This document shows positions 56,201 to 64,000 of a stretch of 64,000 bases of DNA, one piece after another. Numbering within the stretch: the stretch's first letter is position 1; each line of letters opens with the position of its first letter. Origin of the DNA: Mesorhabditis belari (Eukaryota > Nematoda > Chromadorea > Rhabditida > Rhabditidae); NCBI GenBank assembly GCA_958450365.1, contig CAUEEP010000924.1:1064501-1128500 (forward strand), given 5' to 3'. Both the position numbers and the translations under genes were made by a program. The notes below the pieces were generated by a model that was not told where the DNA came from, made no database searches, and was given only the letters and a program-made list of their open reading frames with translations.

Positions 56201-59200
56201 GCTAAAATATTCATTTTGGTATCAAAAAATAGCCCTGAATTTCAGCTATTTTTTGACTCATTCTCCGCCGGCGCCGACTCATTCTCCCCAACCCAATAAC
56301 TAACCATGAAATGACTGAAAAAGTGATCAACAAGAAGACGGTGAGTGGGATGAAAGGGATCGTGAAAGTCGCGTTCTTTTGCATTTCCTCTTTTAGAATT
56401 GATAGAGAGAACATAGAAGTCTGAAAGTTTAATGATTTCATTTAAATTTAGTTATTTTTTGTTTTTAAAATGTGAAACCTGAAGTTGTGGTAGTCGTTTT
56501 TCGACAGAGTCTCGAATCGCTTCAACTACAGCGGCACAAACGTCGTCGGCTAGGTGCTGAAATGTGTTTTTTTTCATTCTTTTACATATTCTTATAGTTA
56601 GAGCAAAGTTTAGCTCTAATTAAAGGCTTCATTTTCATTTTATTTTCATTGGGGGTAGTTACTTTGCGCCAAATTTTTTGCTCAACTGAATCACTTGCGC
56701 AACTCGCCATAACTTTCTTCTAAGCCGGTCAATTTTTATGATTTTGGTGTCATTTTGTTGCACTTATTGAGATCTACAAAATGAAACCAAAATCATAGAG
56801 ATTGACCGACTTAGAAGAAAGTTATGGCAAGTTGCGCAAATGACCCTATTGTTTAGATGACGTTGATTCGATTTCAGACGATCGATCCAATAACAGAATG
56901 TCGGATTTGACGAAAAGCGTTTCGACGTCGCTAACGATTCACTGTGAAAGGGTTGAAACGACTCGTTCGTCTAGTACGACTAGTTCGATCCGACTAGTAC
57001 GACTCGTTCGTCTAGTGAGACCATATCTATGGAAGTACATCGAAGTACTAACTAGAGAACGATCAGATTTTTGCAAGTGCGAATCCAAACCAAAGCTCCA
57101 AACCAAACCATTATATGACTTTTTGTACCATATTTCTCGCGTGAATAGATGTGTTTTAAAAGGCGCAACTGGTGAAACGAAATTGTGATAATCGACACGC
57201 CTAACGGACAGACAATTTTTCATCTATAATCTAACAAATCTATAATCTAATCTAATCTAATATAGTATAATCTAGGAATAATTAGTATAGTACTATAGGA
57301 ATCGTAATAGTAAAGAAACTATAGTAGATTTTGCTCAACCTGTTCATACGAGGGAACCATGTAGAACATGTGAACCATTTCGATCGCGTCAATGTCTCGA
57401 TTCGGCTTCAATTTCACCCCATACATGTGAGTGGGCAGAAAGAATTTGTTCTCGAAAAATTTCATCATCGGGTAGCTGATCTCGATTCGCGGATCGGCGA
57501 GCAGCTGAAACGTTCAACGATCAAAAAGTGATCAATAGGAAGACGGTGAGTGAGATGAAAGGGTTCGTGAAAGTCGCGTTCTTTTGCATCTCCTCTTTTG
57601 GAATTGATAGACTATAGAACTGCTCGTTCGATGAAAGAAATTGACTATAGAACTGCTCGTTCGATGAAACTCGCTTTCATTTTACCTTTTTATTCCAATA
57701 AGTGTCAAAGAAGATTTCGACGATCGTGTTCGAGAGACCGCAAGGTTCTTCGGATTTGCAAATGTTGCCGCCGAATTTCACCTGTAAACCTTGCGAAGCT
57801 TATAAGCTAATATTTATAATCTACCGTAAATACTGTAATAGTACCCCACCTCCCCTCGTACAGTCGCGTTGTCGCAGAAGTTTTTTAGTATTTTATTTGT
57901 TTTCAAAGCGCCCGTACTTTCAAAAAATGCGTCTTTGGTATCAAAAAATAGCTGAAATTCAGGGCTATTTTTTGATATCTTTGCGCGCATTATAGCATAA
58001 ACCAGTGTCGAGAAAAACTCGCTCAAAGCTAGACTACGCAACACTCCGCGCCGTCATTATGGGGGTGGGGTCCTATTACAGTGTTTACCGTAATATTTAT
58101 AATCTAATATTTATAATCTTAGTTCATCCATGAATCTTCACCAAATTATGAGTAAAACAGTTGACGACTACGCGACTGTACGCTCAAAATACCATTGTCG
58201 CGAATGTGTTAAAAGACTAGAGATGCTGGGATGAGATTTGTGTTGATTCTAACAAATAACTACCCTTTATATCCTTTACTTTCATACCGTAAATACTGTA
58301 ATAGTATCCCACCCCCATAATGACGGGGTATTGCCACGTAGTCTAGGTGCGAAGTGTTGCGTAGTCTAGCTTTGAACGAGTTTTTCTCAACACTGGCTTA
58401 TGCTACAATGCGCGCAAAGGTATCAAAAAATAGCTGAAATTCAGGGCTATTTTTTGATACCAAAATGAATATTTTAGCATAAACCAGTGTCAAGAAAAAC
58501 TCGTTCAAAGCTAGACTACGCAAAACTTCGCATCGTCATTATTGGGGTGGGGTACTATTGGGTTGGGGACTATGACTCGGCGCCAAACTTTAAAGGGACT
58601 TTTTGCACACATAAAGCCTTCTTTAAATATACGTTTGGTTTCATCAAAAGGATCCACTATTTCTCTACAAAATGACTTTTGAGAGATTCCACAAAGCTTT
58701 TCTTTCGTGGAGTTTATGGACTCCCAAACACAGCTAGTCAAAGTGGCAAAGAGCCCGACTCATCATTTGAACAGTTTCTTTCACATAAACCTTCTTTGGT
58801 GTTCATATAAAAAAGATAGAGCACATTCAATTACTTAAGTTGCCAAATTTGCAGGAAGATCCCACCAATGGTTTTTTCTAGATGACAGTTTGTAGTTTTT
58901 GTGAAAAAATGGCTTTTTCTTGAGCGGAGGCGCTGTTTGAATTTTCTTTGAAATGTCATTTTGTAGAGAATTAGTTAACCATTCTACTCATATCAAACGC
59001 ATATTATTTGACGAAGTCGAATAGAAGTTTTAGACATTTTTTTGATTTTCGGCGCCGAGTCATAGTCCCCAACCCAATATTACAGTGTTTACCGTAATAT
59101 TTATAATCTAATGCCTACAATCTAATATTTTACAACAAAGTTTTATTTCTTAAGATCTTCAGTGTAAAAAAAACTCGAATCCAAACCTTTTCTCCATTCA

Positions 59201-61459
59201 AATCAATCTCCATTTCGTTGAGAATCCATCTGTTAAAGTTCTTGATGATATCCCCTCTTTCTTTTGATAGCAAATTCTTGTCTTCAGTTGCTGATTCAAC
59301 GGTGATTGAGAGAAAAGAGCTGTAAAACTTTATATTTAAAAACATTTCAAAGAAAGAGTCAGATTCAGGCTCAGATTCAGATTATTGAATTGGCCCATAA
59401 ATAAAGAAAAGGAATTTTTGAGAAAAGAAACTAGTAAATCAAAGTTTACTATTAAAAGAGACAACAAGCTTTTCTAATATTATAATATAACTAGATAATA
59501 TTATCAATCAAAGGGGAGAGAAAATATTAAGATCACTGAGGATTGGGCCCGAAGTTGGGGGGGGAAGGGAAGAGTTGCAAAAAATTTACGATAAAACCAA
59601 GGTGTAGTACAAAGGGAAAAAAAAAAAAAGGCTTTCTTATTGGATTTGGGGATGCTTTCTTATTTCTTTATAAACTTCTTTCTTTTACGAATGCAATGAA
59701 AATTTAGTATATTCATCATTTTTATACTATTTAAGTTCAATAAATGCTAAATTTCAAGTTTATAGGCCAACTTAAAACATAAAAATTAAAAAAAAGAACC
59801 TATTCGTCGAGTCTCCGCTGAAAGATTTGTGAATTTGGTACTCGACTCGGGATTGAGATGCTTGCGGAGAGTAGAGAAAGCGGAGATCATCCTGAAAGGT
59901 TTAAATTAATAAAATTACCGTCAATACTGTAATAGTACCCCACCCCCATAATGACGCTAGGGAGTGTTGCGTAGTCTAGCTTTGAACGAGTTTTTCTCGA
60001 CACTGGTTTATGCTACAATGCGCGCAAAGATATCAAAAAATAGCCCTGAATTTCAGCTATTTTTTGATACCAAAACGAATATTTTAGCATAAACCAGTGT
60101 CGAGAAAAACGCCTCCAAAGCTAGACTACGCGACGCTCCGCACCGTCATTATGGGGGCGGGGTACTATTACAGTATTTACGGTAGGTAGAAAATAGATTT
60201 TAACTTTTAAGAATATTAGATTTGAAAGTTTTACGCCGAAAAACTAAATTATACAAATAACAAACCTCTGTTCGTTATTTTTAAAGCTACCTTCAATACT
60301 GTAATAGTACCCCGCCCCCATAATGACGGTGCGGAGCGTCGCGTAGTCTAGCTTTGGAGGCGTTTTTCTCGACACTGGTTTATGCTAAAATATTCGTTTT
60401 GGTATCAAAAAATAGCTGAAATTCAGGGCTATTTTTTGATACAAAAACGAATATTCTAGCATAAACCAGTGTCGAGAAAGACTCGTTCAAATCTAGACTA
60501 CGCAACACTCCCCATCTTCATTATGGGGGTGGGGTCCAATTACAGTGTTTACCGTAATATTTATAATCTAATATTTATAATCTAATATTTTACAACAAAG
60601 TTTTATTTCTTAAGATCTTCAGCTAAATAGATTTTGAATCTATTTAGCTAAATAGCCAGTTTACATACCGTAAATACTGTAATAATAGGTTGATGCATAA
60701 GTGTTTTCGTTTTTTTCGTACTTCTGTTAAAAAGTAACAAATTCACGAATTAATCTATAGTTTGCTCTATAAAAAAAGTGTTTTTTTGTTCAATTTGCAT
60801 CTTTTTAAATGAATTTCGGTTCACTTTCAAGCAAATTCGAGAGTGAAAAACGCCTTTTTCGTAAAAATCTATAAAAAACTCGACGGAAAAATTGGCTGAA
60901 TGAATTTCTCTGAAATTTTGGCGAAATATCAAACGTTTTGTTTTCTCTATCTTTTATCTATTGACACGAAGATAGGTTTTCTTTAGCTAAGGTGTCTAAA
61001 CCGCATCATCGAGTTAGCCCTTTTTGACTACCCGACTTCATACTCTCAAGAAAATCCAGGCATTCAATATTTTTAAACCCGTTTTAATGTTATTTTGCAG
61101 AAAAATAATTGGTTTTTCTAATGAAATCAACCGTAGTTTAATTCGTGCATTTGTTGGCTTGAAACGGCAGAGGAAAAGGAACGAAAACACTTATGCATCA
61201 ACCTAATAGTACCCCACCCTAATAATGACGATGCGGAGCGTTGCGTAGTCTCAGATTTGAAAGCTTTAAACCAAAAAACCAAATTATACAAATAACAAAC
61301 CTCTGTTCGAACGTTGAAAATGCCCAATGATAGAAAAGCTGTCAAAATCAATGGGAAAACGGTGAAAATTCGTGGATGCTTTGAGACAAAAAGGCCATAA
61401 TGATAGAATTTGTGAGCGAGCCAGTCTTGCAGAATGCCGAACGGGTTCATGCAACTCAT
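44220..61459 (-). CDS. Patched-related (PTR) RND transporter with sterol-sensing domain, 22 exons, 855 aa
   Basis: Exons: 61459-61301, 59891-59800, 59319-59187, 57781-57686, 57504-57340, 56556-56479, 56420-56305, 55540-55417, 55117-54984, 54129-54003, 53295-53191, 52416-52324, 52228-52152, 51100-50974, 50221-50121, 48972-48858, 48808-48702, 48606-48515, 46097-45934, 45888-45741, 45614-45483, 44302-44220. All phases agree and the total is 2568 nt. TM1 is in exon 1. A first ectodomain follows, with [14 protein letters not shown]. The sterol-sensing block spans exons 7-11, with the Patched hallmark IGVDDTFVM near residue 335 and [13 protein letters not shown] second ectodomain carries VDDSPLIHY. 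The last helices hold [19 protein letters not shown] and [15 protein letters not shown] proteins are nematode-expanded relatives of Patched, placed in apical or vesicle membranes and linked to cuticle and moulting. Introns hold most transposons of the right half. The last junction is uncertain (see 44788-45482). Confidence 0.92.
44480..44728. repeat. 70-bp array in the candidate last PTR intron
   Basis: Three and a half units containing CTTGATCCCCTCAGGCTC. Confidence 0.9.
44788..45482 (-). other. Open frame after PTR exon 21, with a Ser-Asp-Ser-Glu repeat: intron or alternative C-tail
   Basis: The frame of exon 21 stays open from 45482 to 44788, giving [20 protein letters not shown], an (SDSE)n run from the 12-bp satellite, then about 140 more residues. 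A donor at G|GTGAAC in phase 1 instead joins perfectly to the exon at 44302, a short charged terminus ending [11 protein letters not shown] favour the splice, because satellites fill most introns here. The read-through tail is a real alternative. Confidence 0.45.
45270..45428. repeat. 12-bp array (TCAGAATCAGAC)n
   Basis: About 13 units. On the minus strand they encode Ser-Asp-Ser-Glu in the PTR frame, discussed under 44788-45482. Confidence 0.9.
46165..46372. repeat. 25-bp array (AGCCAGCCAGATTCTAGCCA...)n
   Basis: About eight units in the PTR intron, right after the acceptor side of the exon at 46097. Confidence 0.85.
46501..47657. mobile_element. Mariner-type MITE carrying a nested piggyBac
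   Basis: The ends GGTTGGCAAGTTATAAACGA and the inverse are flanked by TA (46499-46500, 47658-47659), with arms of about 90 bp. A second element with TTAA flanks sits inside at 46663-47391. Confidence 0.8.
46663..47391 (+). mobile_element. piggyBac deletion derivative
   Basis: The tips are CCCATTCGAAAC and its inverse, flanked by TTAA on both sides (46659-46662, 47392-47395), the piggyBac hallmark. A subterminal palindrome GCTGCAGCGAATAATCGCTG lies at 47314-47376. Two overlapping plus-strand frames (46720-46995, 46964-47287) hold the N-terminal part of a piggyBac transposase: [29 protein letters not shown] and [14 protein letters not shown]. The catalytic part is deleted and a frameshift joins the pieces, so it is non-autonomous. 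Confidence 0.85.
47930..48060 (-). other. Exon-like open stretch in a PTR intron
   Basis: Minus-strand frame with [20 protein letters not shown], an acceptor-like CTAG before and a donor-like AAG|GTGTCC after. Its phase (2 to 0) does not fit the PTR junction here, which is phase 1. Unknown; could be a captured or alternative exon. Confidence 0.25.
48108..48506. repeat. 30-bp array (GTAACTATTGGATCAGGTTC...)n
   Basis: Thirteen nearly perfect units with TATTCTAGCT/TATACAAGTT variants, starting 9 bp after a PTR donor. Because 30 is a multiple of 3, it gives a 202-codon plus-strand frame that is not a gene. Confidence 0.95.
49130..49668. repeat. 31-bp array (TTCTGCCTTTGTTCTTGGGA...)n
   Basis: About 17 units in the PTR intron between the exons at 50121 and 48972. 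Confidence 0.9.
50289..50909 (-). mobile_element. Tc1/mariner-type element, deleted, 621 bp
   Basis: The ends CAGGGTGCGTCATAATTATT are flanked by TA. The minus strand encodes the last third of a transposase (50841-50464) with [19 protein letters not shown], holding the third catalytic Asp, and a C terminus [12 protein letters not shown] 25-bp unit (CACACAACAAGATACTCAAG) is repeated three times at the left end. Lies in a PTR intron. Confidence 0.85.
51160..51600. repeat. Inverted repeat in a PTR intron
   Basis: 51190-51420 and 51410-51600 share AACCATTCCATTTTGACTAT and TTTTGGTATCATTCGA in opposite orientation. A degraded foldback element. Confidence 0.6.
51640..52138. repeat. 12-bp array (CAAATTCAGGCA)n
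   Basis: About 40 units with CAGTA and CCAAATTCAGG variants, starting 13 bp from the PTR donor at 52152. Gln/Ile- and Asn/Ser-rich frames over 160 codons are artefacts. Confidence 0.9.
52540..53130. repeat. Inverted repeat element in a PTR intron
   Basis: TTGGGTTCTCCAGTTATGAATG near 52538 pairs with CATTCATAACTGGACAACCC near 53093. The shared inner block TTCAGCTTTCGAATGATA also matches. Looks like a MITE of about 580 bp. Confidence 0.65.
53472..53700 (+). pseudogene. Mariner-type transposase fragment
   Basis: Plus-strand [20 protein letters not shown] followed by [14 protein letters not shown] and a stop, then, after a gap, [11 protein letters not shown]. This matches the middle and third-Asp region of mariner transposases (YFELL...INAxxY; SPDLxPxDF). 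No inverted ends recognised. Confidence 0.6.
54205..54345. repeat. Dispersed repeat copy (TCGGAAAATGTAGCTGACGA)
   Basis: Shares ATGAGATCTAGTGGGGGATT and GAGTGTTGAG...CTTGGAAACCGTAAA with copies at 61740-61865 and 62165-62290. Confidence 0.65.
54488..54668. repeat. 16-bp array (TTAAAGGGTATACTAT)n
   Basis: About 11 units in a PTR intron. Confidence 0.9.
55600..56298. mobile_element. Composite MITE filling a PTR intron
   Basis: The ends TATTGGGTTGGGGAGAATGA and inverse lie 6 bp from the donor of PTR exon 7. The left part (to about 56132) is an inverted copy of 58556-59079; the right part is a fragment of the TAATAGTACCCCACC hairpin family. Confidence 0.75.
57822..58092. mobile_element. TAATAGTACCCCACC hairpin MITE, copy 1
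   Basis: Inverted ends TACCGTAAATACTGTAATAG, with a central palindrome of AAATAGC...GGCTATTTTTTGAT and GTGTCGAGAAAAACTCG in the arms. Lies in PTR intron 3. Confidence 0.75.
58285..58556. mobile_element. TAATAGTACCCCACC hairpin MITE, copy 2
   Basis: Same ends and core as copy 1; its right end abuts the element at 58556. Confidence 0.7.
58556..59079. mobile_element. TATTGGGTTGGGG MITE, intact copy
   Basis: Inverted ends TATTGGGTTGGGGACTATGA then CTCGGCGCC. The arms are related to 55600-56132. No coding capacity. Confidence 0.75.
59916..60184. mobile_element. TAATAGTACCCCACC hairpin MITE, copy 3
   Basis: Ends TACCGTCAATACTGTAATAG and ATTACAGTATTTACGGTA; starts 25 bp from the acceptor of PTR exon 2 (intron 1). 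Confidence 0.75.
60288..60555. mobile_element. TAATAGTACCCCACC hairpin MITE, copy 4
   Basis: Ends TACCTTCAATACTGTAATAG and ATTACAGTGTTTACCGTA. In PTR intron 1; a scrap of the same family follows at 61205-61250. Confidence 0.75.
60685..61206. mobile_element. Mariner-type MITE with TAGGTTGATGCATAAGTG ends
   Basis: Inverted ends TAGGTTGATGCATAAGTGTT and inverse, with TA outside. No transposase. The interior matches the degraded copy at 8185-8480; the end sequence resembles that of 4549-4999, so the two MITEs may share a transposase. Confidence 0.75.
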
Positions 61460-61466
61460 TTTTGAG

Positions 61467-61475
61467 CTGAAATTT
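61467..61475 (-). promoter_or_regulatory. Acceptor just upstream of the PTR start codon (possible SL trans-splice site)
   Basis: On the minus strand AAATTTCAG is followed by only seven bases (CTCAAAA) and the ATG at 61459. This is the usual place for a nematode spliced-leader acceptor. A 5' UTR intron would look the same. It supports the chosen start over the next Met, three codons further on. Confidence 0.5.
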
Positions 61476-61699
61476 GTTGAAAATAATGTATCAGGTGTCG
61501 CAAAAAAGAAAAAAAACTGTTTGTTGACAAGATATTAGATCAAAGAAAACAGGAAAACGGGAAAACGAGAAAAGAGTCATTGAGTGAAAAGAATTCTTTG
61601 TTGATCACGTATTGCTTTGTCTGTGTTGGAAGATTTAATCGATTTGAGACTGAATGGAGAAATGGTGTTTGAAAGGTTTTTTCCAAAGAAAGGAAATCC

Positions 61700-62662
61700 C
61701 GTATTCTCTCTAATAGTAGTGCACCCTGAGCGTCGCCTCAATGTGTCGAAATCTCGTGAACCGTTTATCAGAACCTATCGATGTGTAGTCGGAAAATGTA
61801 GCTCACGATGAGATCTAGTGGGGGATTAGAGTGTTGAGCTTCTGCGAAAGCTTGGAAACCGTAAAATCGAAGTGGGTCCCTTAATGTTGCTCACCTCGTT
61901 GTTGCTCAGCTGTTGCTCAGCCTCATGGCTTTTGCTGTCGGCGCCTTCCGCGCACTTGTAGCAAATCAGGTGATCTTAAAGCTAGATACCCGTATTCCCG
62001 TGCAAGTGCACAGTAAGTGGCAAAAGATGGACAAGTACTACATCTAGCAGACGGCTATGTTATTTTAACTGGATCGATCAGTCGATCGGCAGAGTTAGAT
62101 CAAAGCGGAGCAACAATGTCGGTACCGAATTTTCCCTAGTAGTGCACGGGAAGCTTTACCTAAATTGCTCGAAATCTCGAGAACCGCTTATCAGAACCTA
62201 TCGATGCGGGGTCGGAAAATGTAGCTGACGATGAGATCTAGTGGGGGATTAGAGTGTTGAGTCTCTGCGAAGGCTTGGAAACCGTAAAATAGTCACCAAC
62301 TCGGCTCGCCGAGGGGCACTACTATTAGGGAAAGGCTGGTCACTGAAATGTCTTCTTTTTGACTAAAGCTCCATTGTGGTAACTATTAGTACCGTAATCC
62401 ATCTATCAACTTGATCTTATAGCACCAGTTCTTACAATGGAACGTTCCAAAGAAGGTATGAGGCTTTTAAACGGCGATCAGATGTAAATGTCTATCGGAT
62501 AATGTTTATTTTTACCACACGGGCCCTTTCAAGAAGCAAACACTTTAGAAACTCCAAAAAATGTTTTACGGAAGCTTCTGTGCAATAGAGTGTTGAGCTT
62601 CTGTGCAAAACTTTGAAAGCCGTAAAATAGTCATCAACTCGGCTGCACTACTATTAGAATAC
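61700..62662. mobile_element. Nested repeats with TAGTAGTGCAC ends
   Basis: CTAATAGTAGTGCACC near 61708 is matched by GTGCACTACTATTAG-type ends near 62648. A smaller unit with the same ends lies at 62142-62332. Inside are two copies of the AATGTAGCTGACGATGAGAT repeat also found at 54205. Confidence 0.55.
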
Positions 62663-62671
62663 GGTAAATAG

Positions 62672-62773
62672 AGGAATAGAAATTGATAGAAATTGATAGA
62701 AATTGATAGAAATTAATAGAAATTGATAGAAATTGATAGAAATTGATAGAAATTGATAGAAATTGATAGAAGT
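62672..62773. repeat. 10-bp array (GATAGAAATT)n
   Basis: Ten units. Confidence 0.9.
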
Positions 62774-63034
62774 TATCAAATTTTGGCTACTAGTTAGCAT
62801 ATACTTGTAGATTATTCAGTAGAAATTACAGATAAAACTGTTGTTTGGTTTTTAAGAAATCACAAATTTAAGAACCGCAAGAACTCATGGAAAATTTATT
62901 GAGTGACTGCATAAGAAATATATAATGATTTGATCTGTCTTCGCACTTAGCGCAGATCACAACCCGCTTCCACATTTACTGAGGCAGAAGTGTAGTTGTC
63001 GTAGCCGATGATACTCCGATGGCCGGGCTGGGGC

Positions 63035-63110
63035 GCTCGGAGGGGAACCCATGGGAGTCGAACCCACGACTAACCCGCGCCGACGTTGCTCAACTTGGCA
63101 GATCGGACGG
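63035..63110 (-). other. tRNA-like sequence
   Basis: On the minus strand CTGCCAAGTTGAGCAACG (A-box-like) and CGTGGGTTCGACTCCCATG (well-paired T arm with B box). The acceptor stem is not evident. A tRNA-derived SINE or pseudogene. Confidence 0.45.
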
Positions 63111-63179
63111 GGTCGACCACAGAGACCCTTCCCTTTCTGGGCCCCACTGCATAAGAAATGGCAAATCGATGTAAATTTC

Positions 63180-63660
63180 TCCATCAAAGCTAATCTAATT
63201 TCACTAGAGCTTATCTAATTTCTATTTATTTACAATAAAAAGTGATAATCTTAAACGAATAACAGAGGAATTGTTTTATTTGACATGAAAATGGAGAAAC
63301 CTTTCGATCATTGATTTCGATCACGTTCTTTTGAGTCAAACCATAAAAGAACTTTTTTGAATCTGGGGAAATCTGGAAATCTGGAAATCTTTAGCTATTT
63401 CCTATGCATTGTATGGCTTTGTATGGCTTTGTACAATAGTATGGCTTTGTTTCTATTAAATTCTTAAACAATAAGAAACTTAAGCAATTTTTCGGAATTT
63501 CTCAATTCTTAGTGGCTTGTTCTTGGTTAGTTGCTCGAAAAAATTTGAAGTTAACTAGAAGAATTGACTCAAAATGTGCTGGATATTCTAGTTCTTTGGT
63601 GAAATGGATACGTGCAGAGTGCAGAAATTGAATGCAGAATACGAAAGACAATGGTTTTAA
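63180..63660. other. Gene-free stretch
   Basis: AT-rich with short ATGGCTTTGTA repeats; nothing else seen. Confidence 0.3.
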
Positions 63661-63667
63661 GAAGGGT

Positions 63668-63776
63668 AAGTTAGAACGGTAACTTAGAGCGGTGACTTAG
63701 AGCGGTAGCTTAGAACGGTAGCTTAGAGCGGTAGCTTAGAACGGTAGCTTAGAGCGGTAGCTTAGAGCGGTAATCT
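63668..63776. repeat. 13-bp array (AGAGCGGTAGCTT)n
   Basis: About eight units, followed by a short hairpin CTTGCTGGACAACATTCATG/TCCAGCAAG at 63774-63804. Confidence 0.85.
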
Positions 63777-64000
63777 TGCTGGACAACATTCATGTCCAGC
63801 AAGATCTTTAAGCACTAGAGACTTTGATTTCCTCAACTAGCAATGTTCTGTGATTGGTAGATGAAGAGAGAGCTGTAAAAATGACAAAAATCGATTCAAA
63901 GTGTATTGGATATGAGTGGTGAGGGGTATGGAGAGATGCGGGGGTGCTCCTCCCTTCCCTCTACTCCCTGGATTGACCGTTCATCCTCTTTACCCCTCCC

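Overview
The window looks like nuclear DNA from a nematode, probably rhabditid-like. The reasons are: introns that mostly follow GT...TTTCAG rules and run from under 100 bp to several kb; a splice-acceptor-like TTTCAG a few bases before one start codon, as at an SL trans-splice site; a patched-related (PTR) gene and a CYP13-like P450; and many Tc1/mariner-type elements. Base composition is AT-rich. No bacterial gene, rRNA gene or CRISPR array was seen. Species identity is not established.

Three multi-exon genes lie head to tail on the minus strand, and I rebuilt each by joining exons with compatible splice phases. (1) 13937-31078: a 620-residue GB1/RHD3-type large GTPase related to atlastin and GBP. 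It keeps the G motifs and the three-helix middle domain. In place of the atlastin membrane hairpin it has a long charged, coiled-coil-like tail and a Pro/Ser/Thr-rich end. (2) 32258-41314: a cytochrome P450 of the CYP3 clan, close to nematode CYP13. It is complete from the B-C loop to the C terminus, but the exons for roughly 100 N-terminal residues were not found. (3) 44220-61459: a PTR-family RND/sterol-sensing transporter of 855 residues in 22 exons, apparently intact.

The exons total about 5.7 kb. The rest is introns and spacers filled with tandem repeats, nearly every large intron having its own satellite, and with DNA transposons. The transposons include a Tc1-type element nested in a hairpin MITE, a mariner with recognisable catalytic motifs but broken frames, a piggyBac remnant nested in a mariner-type MITE, several short TA-flanked MITEs and large foldback palindromes. 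The left 14 kb holds no gene I can support. It carries repeats, nested MITEs and a tandem array of tRNA-like units. The right 2.5 kb holds repeats and a tRNA-like sequence.

Recurring oddities are partial copies of exon edges beside intronic satellites, a tandem duplication of two GTPase exons, and repeats bracketing the P450 that include chimeric copies of its last exons. The three genes share no obvious pathway. They are an ordinary gene neighbourhood swollen by repeats.
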